Source: Amphibalanus amphitrite (taxonomy: Eukaryota; Arthropoda; Thecostraca; Balanomorpha; Balanidae). From it: 64,000 bases of DNA. Made by a program: the position numbers and the translations under genes. Where the stretch lies: assembly GCF_019059575.1 (NCBI RefSeq), contig NW_024883423.1, positions 23,741-87,740 of the forward strand, given 5' to 3'. Each line of letters begins with the position of its first letter. Positions within the stretch are counted from its first letter, which is position 1. Shown in pieces: positions 1 to 10,176 of this stretch. The notes under the pieces are model-generated. The model saw nothing but the letters and a program-made list of their open reading frames with translations. It made no database searches and was not told where the DNA came from.

Positions 1-690
1 TAAGGCATATGAAATGTCAGCCTTCTATCATCAGTGTGCTTTGAGCTACCACAAAAAATACATGGTGGCGGCATCCACCCCTTTTTCTCGGCCGGCGAGG
101 GTTAAACCTCGCTTCGAATTATTGCAGATAATTATGCGACCGAAAACAAAGTATTTATCTGTGTCTAGAACGGCCGCTGACTTGTTGAACAAGATCCCCA
201 ATCCTAATTTGCTAGATGGGAATAAAATACTCGGCATATGATACATTTATACCCCTCGATTTGCCCTCGCGCTAAGTCAATTCTAATCATCACTGTCGCT
301 TTTTTATCCGAGATGATGTCGCCACTAAACGGGTTGTTTTGTTTGCTTGCTTGCGTTGAATGGTCATCACGGATAATTATTGAAGGATTATGATATACAT
401 AATAGGAATGGGGCAAGGGAGGATATGCACTGCAGTGCATGTGCTTAATTTAGACCACAAAGGCATCATTTCCGGCATCGTGCAGTCACTATCTTCCCCT
501 CCTCTGCACTGCGGCATCGCTGCGCCCCACACGCGGCGTCCTCGCTCCACGGCCGGCCGCCGCCAACTGACCCACTCGCCGGGCGCCGCGACCTGACCCG
601 TGTCACTGCCGCGGCCTGCGCAATAGAGTCGGGGCTGGAATCCGGGGGTTCGGCCGGCCGGCCGCCTCTGGAGCGGGGGACTTTTTTAGT
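1..690. other. Left flank outside the tandem array
   Basis: This sequence does not recur in the window. Bases 1 to about 460 are AT-rich and bases 480-690 are GC- and CpG-rich. I see no ORF longer than about 100 codons with recognisable content, no RNA gene and no terminal repeats. Array sequence starts abruptly at about 691, in the spacer of a foldback element. Confidence 0.6.
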
Positions 691-1108
691 AGACCTACTG
701 TACAGGACGGGCTGGGAACACGTCAACTCCAGCATGACGTGTTCCCAGTGTACCTGCATGTAGTTTCTTTATTCCTCAGCAGTTGTCATCCCCTTGGCGT
801 TAGTGTTTCGCGTCCCTCCATTGATCACTCCCGCCTCTGATGGCTTATCCTGCTATACAGGGCCGGATATTGTTTGGAGCTGTTTGGACACTGGCGTCAG
901 CGGCTGTGGCGACTGACGGCCGAGCCGACGGCGTGCACAGCTCAGCTGTCTGAGCCCTGGGGTCAGGGCTGCGACACAGCTCAGCTATCTCGGGTCAGGA
1001 CCGTGACCTATGAAAGGACCCAGAGAGGGATCTAACATCAGTGACTCCCTGCTTAACCCTAACAATCCCCACTTTTTTTGTCCGCGATATAAAAAACACA
1101 TGCGGTTA
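691..1108. repeat. Foldback element, partial (spacer and right arm)
   Basis: The array's left edge begins in the spacer, so there is no left arm. The spacer contains the hairpin GGGAACACGTCA / TGACGTGTTCCC (12-bp stem, 9-nt loop). Confidence 0.7.
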
Positions 1109-1505
1109 GAGTACCTGTGTCGAATTAATTAAAGTTTATTATGTCAAAGTTTCAAAACATCAATCCGGTCTGCATGTCTGACTGCTCGCAGAACGGTTCT
1201 TGAGGCAGTGTCAGCGCGCGCGGAACGGTCCTCAGATATGTCCACTTTCAAGCGCGGAACGGTCCTTCTGCGCCACCAGACTCCTCTCCCTCTCCCCTCC
1301 CCCTGTCCGCTGGTCTATGTCAGACACCAGTACACCACTGACCTCCCCTACCCTCTCCTGACCTTCTCAGGTGCCAGCTGAGACGCTGGTCGGCCTACAG
1401 AACCTGCTCGTTCACCTGCGGGACGTCTCGGCAGAGAACGCGCACGTCTACCAATACCGACTCTGGGACGCTAAGAGGGTCAAGGTGGAGACCGCCCAGA
1501 ACAGG

Positions 1506-1615
1506 GTATGTAACACAGACCGTAACACAAGCCGTAACGCAGGTCGTTACACAGGGTGTAAAATAGATTGAACACAGACCGTAACATAGATCGAACACAG
1601 ACCGTAACACTGGCT
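1506..1615 (+). repeat. Degenerate short repeat tract after block A donor
   Basis: About eight imperfect copies of a unit like ACAGACCGTAAC follow the block A donor, including the palindrome GTAACGCAGGTCGTTAC. The tract recurs after every block A (from about 5273, 10575, 19501, 23194, 27262, 30162, 42313, 46444, 49337 and 62582). In the unit at 19501 it has gained a few bases. Confidence 0.7.
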
Positions 1616-1770
1616 GCGTACGTGCGGGCACTCGGCCGGCCGGAACTGGGCTGGATCCATTGGGCAATGAACAGGTGCTTTCTGTGACAGCGTCACCGCT
1701 GCAGGTCAGTCAGGGACACACAGACACTGCACCCGGGGCCCTTGTGCATGGTACAGGGCTCGCGGGTTTT

Positions 1771-1962
1771 AGCGGTAGGTTTTGCACCTAGAAAATTTAG
1801 TGTACTTCAGGCTATATCTTCGTCGTCTTAAGCTTTTAAGTGTTGAAGATGCGATCGACTTGTTGGGTAACAAGCCGGCCATGATCGTGTAAAATGGCTT
1901 CATCGTAGATCGATTAGTTTCTGAGATATAGCCGGAAATGTAAAAGTGCAAAACCTACCGCT
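1771..1962. mobile_element. 192-bp palindromic MITE-like element
   Basis: It is bounded by perfect 17-bp inverted repeats (AGCGGTAGGTTTTGCAC and its complement), with further weaker inverted matching inside. It has no coding capacity. I cannot define a target-site duplication, so the superfamily is open. Uninterrupted copies also lie at about 10846-11037, 19779-19970, 23459-23650, 27533-27724, 42578-42769, 46709-46900, 49602-49793 and 62847-63038. All sit in the A-B intron at the same place, so they were copied with the unit. Confidence 0.7.
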
Positions 1963-3096
1963 TAATCTCGCGAGACCTGTACCTGAGCCCTGAGCGCGCC
2001 CATGTGTCGCCCCCAGGGCGTGTCGCCGGACGGTTCTGTGTGTCGGACTGAAACCTGAACCTGCCTGAGTGTTATGCTATGACTCCCCAGGGCGTGTCGC
2101 CGGATGGGGCGGCCGGCTACCGGGACGGGCTGCGGCGGGCCACCAACGGCCACCCGCTCTCCGCCGAGGAGGTACAGAAGGTCGTCAGCCGGGTGAACCA
2201 GCTCTCCAGCTAGCGGCGCAGAGGTCAGTCACCGCACCGGGCGTATTGCACGGGGACCCTAACAGACGCCTCACTCCTTTCCCTCATCTCAGTTGTTCTT
2301 TCATTTTTTTATTATTATAAATAATGGAGATAGACCAGAGCATTTTCGGTGCATATATTAGGGTCATGTTACTCCAACGGGGTTGCGTTGTCGGCACAGT
2401 CCTGTCTGGTCTGTGTGCTGCGGCGATGCTCTGCCATCCGGTGACCCAACGCCACTGTCCGCTGACCGAGTGTCGGCTCTCTGCTGACCGTGTAACGTCT
2501 GTCCGTCAGGGTGGTGGCCGTGAACGCCTGTCGGACGGCGCCGGAGGGCAGCGCCGGCCGGCTGCTGTCACTGCTGGACCAGCTGCGGCTGCTGGACGCC
2601 GGAGCGCTGCCCGACTGGGGTCTACATCCTGGTATGTTACTGGGAGCGGCACGGTGTGTGTTGGGTGCTTCTGACGGTCAGTTGTAGTAACTGTTAGTTC
2701 CTCTACTGGCCACCAGGTGAAAAGCGTATTAGCTGTACAGCAATGTAGAGTTTCTTCAGCTTTGGCGTAAACTTTCTCCTCTTCCGCTCACCATTCACCA
2801 CCAGAGTCAGCAGCGTCTCGGCTGGCGGTCCAGTCAGTCAGAGCGAGTGTCTTCACTCGCCACAGCGGGCCGGACCCATTACAGGGCAGCAGAGTTATCA
2901 GTTACCAAGCCTTGGCCTATAAAGAAAACCAGGAAATAGTAGCAATTGCATATATGTAATGATTCTACTCTATTACGTTTGAGCTAGCGAAGCGTATTCC
3001 TGTAACGTTTTTAATAGGCTTGTAAGTCAGCAACCGCTGGGCTGATTGACCTGCGTTACTCTTTGTTGCGCGTAATCCTATCCCTTCCATCTCGTT

Positions 3097-3157
3097 ATTG
3101 ACTACAACTGATGTATCTTGGTGAGTTATTGACTACAACTGATGTATCATCGTGAGC
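3097..3157 (+). repeat. 31-bp tandem duplication downstream of block C
   Basis: Two adjacent copies of a 31-bp unit containing TTGACTACAACTGATGTATC. The same pair recurs in most units, for example near 8098, 12169, 21101, 24781, 28858, 38185 and 48033. Confidence 0.75.
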
Positions 3158-3311
3158 GTCGTGACACGTGCGACGTGAAGGGCCAAGAGTGTTCGTTATT
3201 CTGCTGCAGTAGCGATTTTGGGTTGCTCATATATCTTGAACCCTGAACTGCCACGCCGATTGCGCTCAAATTTGGTACACTGTTTGGGACTGGTTGATAG
3301 GGATGTATTTT

Positions 3312-4014
3312 ATAACTCGCATGTGTTTTTCTATAGCGCGGAGAAGAAAGTAGGGATTTTTAGGGTTAAGCAGGGACTCACCGATGTTAGATCCCTCTCT
3401 GGGTCTTTTCATAGGGGGTCACGGTCCTGACCCGAGATAGCTGAGCTGTGTCGCAGCCCTGACCTCAGACAGCTGAGCTGTGCACGCCGTCGGCTCGGCC
3501 GTCAGTCGCCACAGCCGCTGACGCCAGTGTCCAAACAGCTCCAAACAATATCCGGCCCTGTATAGCAGGATAAGCCATCAGAGGCGGGAGTGATCACCGG
3601 AACGGGCTGCATGGTACAGGACGGGCTGGGAACATGTCAACTCCAGCATGACGTGTTCCCAGTGTACCTGCATGTAGTTTCTTTATTCCTCAGCAGTTGT
3701 CATCCCCTTGGCGTTAGTGTTTCGCGTCTCTCCATTGATCACTCCCGCCTCTGATGGCTTATCCTGCTATACAGGGCCGGATATTGTTTGGAGCTGTTTG
3801 GACACTTGCGTCAGCGGCTGTGGCGCCTAACGGCCGAGCCGACGGCGTGCACAGCTCAGCTGTCTGAGGTCAGGGCTGCGACACAGCTCAGCTATCTCGG
3901 GTCAGGACCGTGACCTATGAAAGGACCCAGAGAGGGATCTAACATCGGTGACTCCCTGCTTAACCCTAACAATCCCCACTTTTTTGTCCGCGATATAAAA
4001 AACACATGCGGTTA
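3312..4014. repeat. Foldback element, first of a doubled pair
   Basis: Left arm about 3312-3594, spacer about 3595-3740, right arm about 3740-4014. The arms are roughly 270-330 bp and near-complementary, so a transcript would fold into a long hairpin. The reverse strand of the spacer carries AATAAA. Confidence 0.8.
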
Positions 4015-4077
4015 GAGTACCTGTGTCGAATTAAGTAACTGGTTGATAGGGACTGGTTGATAGGGATGTGTTTTTTT

Positions 4078-4875
4078 ATAACTCGCATGTGTTTTTTATA
4101 GTGCGGAGAAAAAAGTAGGGATTGTTAGGGTTAAGCAGGGAGTCACCGATGTTAGATCCCTCTCTGGGTCTTTTCATAGGGGTCACGGTCCTGACCCGAG
4201 ATAGCTGAGATATGTCGCAGCCCTTACCTCAGACAGCTGAGCTGTGCACGCCGTCGGCTCGGCCGTCAGTCGCCACAGCCGCTGACGCCAGTGTCCAAAT
4301 AGCTCCAAACAATATCCGGCCCTGTATAGCAGGATAAGCCATCTGAGGCGGGAGTGATCACCGGAACGGGCTGCATGGTACAGGACGGGCTGGGAACACG
4401 TCAACTCCAGCATGACGTGTTCCCAGTGTACCTGCATGTAGTTTCTTTCTTAGGTGTTGTTTTTATCCGCTGGGACTGAGAGCGTGAGATGATGTTTTTC
4501 GTACTACGCTGGAGTACGAAAAACATCATCTCATGTAGTTTCTTTATTCCTCAGCAGTTGTCATCCCCTTGGCGTTAGTGTTTCGCGTCCTTCCATTGAT
4601 CACTCCCGCCTCTGATGGCTTATCTTGCTATACAGGGCCGGATATTGTTTGGAGCTGTTTGGACACTGGCGTCAGCGGCTGTGGCGACTGACGGCCGAGC
4701 CGACGGCGTGCACAGCTCAGCTGTCTGAGGTCAGGGCTGCGACACAGCTCAGCTATCTCGGGTCAGGACCGTGACCTATGAAAGGACCCAGAGAGGGATC
4801 TAACATCGGTGACTCCCTGCTTAACCCTAACAATCCCCACTTTTTTGTCTGCGATATAAAAAACACATGCGGTTA
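4078..4875. repeat. Foldback element, second of pair, with hairpin mini-insertion
   Basis: Begins after a duplicated ACTGGTTGATAGGG motif. The spacer carries the 83-bp insertion at 4449-4531. Confidence 0.8.
4449..4531. mobile_element. 83-bp hairpin mini-insertion with 14-bp flanking repeat
   Basis: Flanked by the direct repeat CATGTAGTTTCTTT (4435-4448 and 4532-4545), which occurs once in empty sites such as the one near 22445. Its right half is a perfect 21-bp stem with a 7-nt loop ACGCTGG at 4485-4533. It is non-coding. Confidence 0.75.
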
Positions 4876-5656
4876 GAGTACCTGTGTCGATTTAATTAAA
4901 GTTTATTATGTCAAAGTTTCAAAACATCAATCCGGTCTGCATGTCTGACTGCTCGCAGAACGGTTCTAGAGGCAGTGTCAGCGCGCGCGGAACGGTCCTC
5001 AGATATGTCCACTTTCAAGCGCGGAACGGTCCTTCTGCGCCACCAGACTCCTCTCCCTCTCCCCTCCCCCTGTCCGCTGGTCTATGTCAGACACCAGTAC
5101 ACCACTGACCTCCCCTACCCTCTCCTGACCTTCTCAGGTGCCAGCTGAGACGCTGGTCGGCCTACAGAACCTGCTCGTTCACCTGTGGGACGTCTCGGCA
5201 GAGAACGCGCACGTCTACCAGTACCGACTCTGGGACGCTAAGAGGGTCAAGGTGGAGACCGCCCAGAACAGGGTATGTAACACAGACCGTAACACAAGCC
5301 GTAACGCAGGTCGTTACACAGGGCGTAAAATAGATTGAACACAGACCGTAACATAGATCGAACACAGACCGTAACACTGGCTGCGTACGTGCGGGCACTC
5401 GGCCGGCCGGAACTGGGCTGGATCCATTGGGCAATGAACAGGTGCTTTCTGTGACAGCGTCACCGCTGCAGGTCAGTCAGGGACACACAGACACTGCACC
5501 CGGCGCCCTTGTGCATGGTACAGGGCTCGCGGGTTTTAGCGTTAGGTTTTGCACCTAGAAAATTTAGTGTACTTCAGGCTATATCTTCGTCGTCTTAAGC
5601 TTTTAAGTGTTGAAGATGCGATCGACTTGTTGGGTAACAAGCCGGCCATGATCGTG

Positions 5657-6571
5657 AACTATCATTTAGGACCAGTTTACCCTATTGCGAAATTCTTACC
5701 GAGACGTGTGCTGAATGACTTGATTACGACATACATTAGACCACACTTCGACTATTGCGACATTATTTACGATGGACACTTGACCTTGTTCGACTCAGCG
5801 AGACTGCAAACTTTACAAAATCGCTGCGCAAGACTGGTGACTGGGGCCCTATTTCGAACATCTACTGACGCACTACTTAAAGATTTAGGCTGGGAACGAC
5901 TGGCAGACAGACGACGCATACACAGACTGATATTTTTCCATCGACTATTCTACAACGACCCTCCCCTCCCCTCATACCTGACAAACCTCATAACAAACAC
6001 GAGACAAAGAGCTACGGGACTAAGACTACGCCAAGCCCAACTTCTCTCAGTCCCTACTACCCGTTTAACATCCTTCCGCAAGTCCTTTATCCCTACCACC
6101 ATTCGGCAATGGAATCTTCTTCCTGAAACCCTTCGCAATACCCCATCCCGCCGTGAATTCACTCGTCAAGTCTGGCAGCGATTTGGGGCACCGGAGCCAC
6201 CAACACTGCATTCAGTAGGGACCAAAATGGCCAACACATACCACACCAGACTACGAGTCGGTCTATCACATCTACATGCACATCTATATCAGTATCAACT
6301 TGCACAAAGCCCAGCATGCGCATGTGGACATCACCAAGAAGACACTGCCCACTACATACTCCGGTGCCCCCTATATACACACCAAAGATCACCCCTCCTT
6401 AACGCGGCGCGAACAATCATACCAAACTTCGAAAACATTTCCTACAACCGCAAGCTTAGTGCAATCCTATTCGGCCATGATCTTACTGAGAACCAGGGAA
6501 TCAGCATAACACATCATCTCCATGCATACATTGTACATACTCAACGGTTCAACACACACACACAGCAATAA
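5657..6571 (+). pseudogene. LINE reverse transcriptase C-terminal fragment
   Basis: An open frame of about 300 codons. It begins in the thumb-like region that follows the catalytic core (LNDLITTYIRPHFDYCD) and contains the segment usually found near the LINE C-terminus (RVGLSHLHAHLY, then a zinc-binding CACGHH...HYILRC pattern). It lacks the endonuclease and the catalytic palm, so it cannot act on its own. The frame happens to be open upstream through 5549 in array sequence, but there is no reason to think that start is used. The family is a CR1/Jockey-like invertebrate LINE; I cannot place it more closely. Confidence 0.75.
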
Positions 6572-6887
6572 CACACACACACACACACACACACACTACA
6601 CAACATCGTACCCGATTGCTTCTGCCCGGGGCCCGGACACCTGGTGACTATGTCCGGAGGGCTGCTCGGCGGGCTGCTGGCGGGGCCGTCGTGACCTGTG
6701 GCCAGGTGGTTTTACTTTGCACTTAATTTTCGTGTTAATATTTCCTTTTTTGTGTGTTTTTTGTGCTTATGTTTTGTGGGAAAGGCGCTTTGATTTAAGC
6801 ATTTTGCTTTTGCGCCGATCCGCGATTATTTTCGCCGATATTTTTTGTTCGTGGTTACCAAAATACACTGAATGAATGAATGAATGA
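5657..6887 (+). mobile_element. 5'-truncated LINE fragment with GAAT tail
   Basis: The insertion is flanked by ATCGTG (5651-5656 and 6888-6893) and ends in a (GAAT)n tail preceded by a (CA)n-rich stretch at about 6550-6598. Only the C-terminal part of the polyprotein and the 3' UTR are present, as expected when target-primed reverse transcription stops early. Confidence 0.85.
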
Positions 6888-8317
6888 ATCGTGTAAAATG
6901 GCTTCATCGTAGATCGATTAGTTTCTGAGATATAACCGGAAATGTAAAAGTGCAAAACCTACCGCTTAATCTCGCGAGACCTGTACCTGAGCCCTGAGCG
7001 CGCCCATGTGTCGCCCCCAGGGCGTGTCGCCGGACGATTCTGTGTGTCGGACTGAAACCTGAACCTGCCTGAGTGTTATGCTATGACTCCCCAGGGCGTG
7101 TCGCCGGATGGGGCGGCCGGCTACCGGGACGGGCTGCGGTGGACCACCAACGGCCACCCGCTCTCGGCCGAGGAGGTACAGAAGGTCGTCAGCCGGGTGA
7201 ACCAGGTCTCCAGCTAGCGGCGCAGAGGTCAGTCACCGCACCGGGCGTATTGCACGGGGACCCTAACAGACGCCTCACTCCTTTCCCTCATCTCAGTTGT
7301 TCTTTCATTTTTTTATTATTATAAATAATGGAGATAGACCAGAGCATTTTCGGTGCATTTATTAGGGTCATGTTACTCCAACGGGGTTGCGTTGTCGGCA
7401 CAGTCCTGTCTGGTCTGTGTGCTGCGGCGATGCTCTGCCATCCGGTGACCCAACGCCACTGTCCGCTGACCGAGTGTCGGCTCTCTGCTGACCGTGTAAC
7501 GTCTGTCCGTCAGGGTGGTGGCCGTGAACGCCTGTCGGACGGCGCCGGAGGGCAGCGCCGGCCGGCTGCTGTCACTGCTGGACCAGCTGCGGCTGCCGGA
7601 CGCCGGAGCGCTGCCCGACTGGGGTCTACATCCTGGTATGTTACTGGGAGCGGCACGGTGTGTGTTGGGTGCTTCTGACGGTCAGTTGTAGTAACTGTTA
7701 GTTCCTCTACTGGTCAACAGGTGAAAAGCGTATTAGCTGTACGGCAATGTAGAGTTGCTTCAGCTTTGGCGTAAACTTTCTCCTCTTCCGCTCACCATTC
7801 ACCACCAGAGTCAGCAGCGTCTCGGCTGGCGGTCCAGTCAGTCAGAGCGAGTGTCTTCACTCGCCACAGCGGGCCGGACCCATTACAGGGCAGCAGAGTT
7901 ATCAGTTACCAAGTCTTGGCCTATAAAGAAAACCAGGAAATAATAGCAATTGCATATATGTAATGATTCTACTCTATTACGTTTGAGCTAGCGAAGCGTA
8001 TTCCTGTAACGTTTTTAATAGGCTTGTAAGTCAGCAACCGCTGGGCTGATTGACCTGCGTTACTCTTTGTTGCGCGTAATCCTATCCCTTCCATCTCGTT
8101 ATTGACTACAACTGATGTATCTTGGTGAGTTATTGACTACAACTGATGTATCATGGTGAGCGTCGTGACACGTGCGACGTGAAGGGCCAAGAGTGTTCGT
8201 TATTCTGCTGCAGTAGCGATTTTGGGTTGCTCATATATCTTGAACCCTGAACTGCCACGCCGATTGCGCTCTAATTTGGTACACTGTTTGGGACTGGTTG
8301 ATAGGGATGTGTTTTTT

Positions 8318-10176
8318 ATAACTCGCATGTGTTTTTTTATAGCGCGGAGAAAAAAGTAGGGATTGTTAGGGTTAAGCAGGGATCCACCGATGCTAGATCC
8401 CTCTCTGGGTCTTTTCATAGGGGGTCACGGTCCTGACCCGAGATAGCTGAGCTGTGTCGCAGCCCTGACCTCAGACAGCTGAGCTGTGCACGCCATCGGC
8501 TCGGCCGTCAGTCGCCACAGCCGCTGACGCCAGTGTCCAAACAGCTCCCAACAATATCCGGCCCTGCGGGAGTGATCACCGGAACGGGCTGCATGGTACA
8601 GGACGGGCTGGGAACACGTCAACTCCAGCTTGACGTGTTCCCAGTGTACCTGCATGTAGTTTCTTTATTCCTCAGCAGTTGTCATCCCCTTGGCGTTAGT
8701 GTTTCGCGTCCCTCCATTGATCACTCCCGCCTCTGATGGCTTATCCTGCTATACAGGGCCGGATATTGTTTGGAGCTGTTTGGACACTGGCGTCAGCGGC
8801 TGTGGCGACTGACGGCCGAGCCGACGGCGTGCACAGCTCAGCTGTCTGAGCCCTGAGGTCAGGGCTGCGACACAGCTCAGCTATCTCGGGTCAGGACCGT
8901 GACCTATGAAAGGACCCAGAGAGGGATCTAACATCGGTGACTCCCTGCTTAACCCGCGCCCCGTAGGGCTACCGGCGGACCCTGCCACCCGTAGGGGGGG
9001 GGGGCGTTTCGGCCCCCCCCCCTAAGATCTCGGAAAGTTACCGGCTGATTTTCAAAATTTAAACGGTGTTCGATAGCCCCACCCGGGAACTACCTTGTGA
9101 CCAAATTTAATTGACCTAGGTCAAACCGATGACGTCACAGGTCGGGTCAAAGGTCAGATTTTCACCGTTCACAGGCAATTCAAGAAATGTGCTGTGAAAG
9201 CGAGTAAATTGGTAATTTATTGAAAACCATCGATGGTACATTGTTCGTCAAACACATACTTTGCTATCTGAGGTCACTGATACCAGGTCAGGTCACAGCG
9301 AGGTCAGGTCACCGGGGGTCACAATATGAATGTGTCGTGTGATACATGTTTTATGGTCCATTTTACATGACAAATGCGATTATGTGGGTTAGGCAGCCTT
9401 TGGGGCCAGCCTAGGTCACGTTTTTGTGAAGGTCAGGTCAAGGTCAGGTCAAATTAGGTCAAATTTCAAAGTTGATATTTTTGCATAAAATGGGTATCGA
9501 TTCGATGCAGCTCGTCACGGGGAGTCTAATGGTGGTCTTCGTTTTGCTCTACAAGTTCTAGAATTGCCAAAAATTGAGTTTGAAAATTTGACGTCATCAT
9601 TTTTGAACAGTTTTTTCGCTATAACTTGGCCAAAAAACGAGGTATCGATCTGAAATTTGGTATGTAGATAGAAGATGGTAGGCACTATCACATATATTCC
9701 GGTTTTTTTCGAAACTCAAAAACTTTTTGGATTTTTTGGCGAATATATCCAAAAAAATGCTTTTTTGATTTTTTGGGGTCAAAACTCAAAAATTTCAAAA
9801 ATTCGAGATAGCAGTTTTGTAGCCCTGTCAATTCTACACCTTTTATGTCTTGATCATTTTTCTATATCTTCAAAGCTGTAGTCCTGACAGGTCTTCTCGC
9901 GAAGGTCTTTTTTCGGTCGAAAATGACAGAACATGACGTCACTCTGACGTCATTTGTGGCCAACCTATCATAGCCTCTAGAAAAATTTTTGGTCACAATG
10001 TGTAAAATTGATGCCCGGAGGGGTCCAGAAAGTTTGGTGGCGATATCTCCAGCCGTTTAGGAGATATCGACCGAAAAGGACAGGGGGGGGCCGTTTCGGC
10101 CCCCCCTACGGGGCGCGGGTTAACCCTAACAATCCCCACTTTTTTGTCCGCGATATAAAAAAAAACACATGCGGTA
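8318..10176. repeat. Foldback element interrupted by piggyBac-like MITE
   Basis: Single-type foldback. The left arm lacks about 22 bp near the spacer (CCCTGCGGGAGTG junction). The MITE is inserted at a TTAA in the right arm. Confidence 0.8.
8953..10119. mobile_element. piggyBac-like MITE (1.17 kb)
   Basis: Flanked by TTAA on both sides (8949-8952, 10120-10123). The empty site GCTTAACCCTAAC occurs in other units. The ends are inverted repeats starting CCCGCGCCCCGTAGGG. There is no transposase ORF. TTAA targeting and CCC termini are typical of piggyBac-class elements, so this looks like a non-autonomous derivative. The interior has clusters of AGGTCA half-sites and TGACGTCA palindromes. Confidence 0.8.

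Larger units (their letters stand above)
1371..2213 (+). pseudogene. Gene 3'-end copy 0 (blocks A and B)
   Basis: Block A (1371-1505, 135 nt) follows a long pyrimidine tract ending TTCTCAG. It encodes 45 residues starting VPAETLVGLQ and ends at the donor AGG/GTATGT. Block B (2091-2213) follows CTCCCCAG and encodes 40 residues starting GVSPDGAAGY and ending VNQLSS, then TAG. Both are phase 0, so they join in frame as a C-terminus. The reading frame is amphipathic and free of stops, and the splice signals are strong; this is why I prefer exons over chance ORFs. I do not recognise the protein. Block C is missing here because the array begins at 691. The intron holds a repeated ACAGACCGTAAC-type tract and the 192-bp element. 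Whether any copy is transcribed or functional is unknown. Confidence 0.6.
5538..6966. mobile_element. 192-bp palindromic element split by a LINE fragment
   Basis: Both 17-bp ends are present (the left one reads AGCGTTAGG). The middle is interrupted at ATCGTG by the LINE fragment 5657-6887. Confidence 0.7.
2510..7217 (+). pseudogene. Gene 3'-end copy 1 (C 2510-2631, A 5138-5272, B 7095-7217)
   Basis: Block C follows GTCCGTCAG, reads VVAVNACRTAPEGS and onward for about 40 codons, and ends at CCTG/GTATGT. Block C has four Gs after GACTG where the in-frame copy has three, so splicing to A would give a stop after three codons. The C-A intron contains two tandem foldbacks plus a hairpin mini-insertion. 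The A-B intron contains a LINE fragment (5657-6887) inside the 192-bp element. In block B the arginine-alanine codon pair seen in most copies reads Trp-Thr, and a late Leu is Val. Treated as a pseudogene. Confidence 0.55.

Noticed and set aside
1395-1667. Recurrent minus-strand ORF of 90 codons over block A, rich in CVTxCVT repeats
   Set aside because: It is the antisense shadow of block A plus the GTAACACAG tract. The periodic Cys-Val-Thr comes from the short repeat and no start or splice context supports it.
2069-2320. Recurrent 83-codon ORF over block B
   Set aside because: It overlaps block B in another frame and ends in the T-rich downstream tract. Splice context favours the frame that ends in VNQLSS.
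2324-2674. Recurrent 116-codon plus-strand ORF running into block C
   Set aside because: It uses a different frame from the amphipathic block C reading and has low-complexity Ala/Arg/Gly composition. It ignores the acceptor at 2509 and is more likely chance openness in GC-rich DNA.
3380-3390. TTAGGG / CCCTAA motifs in foldback arms suggesting telomeric repeats
   Set aside because: Only single copies occur, at fixed places in each arm. There is no tandem run.
9597-9881. Short ORFs inside the piggyBac-like MITE as transposase remnants
   Set aside because: They are AT-rich, low-complexity (Phe, Lys, Ile, Ser), differ in frame between the two copies and show no DDD/DDE transposase motifs.
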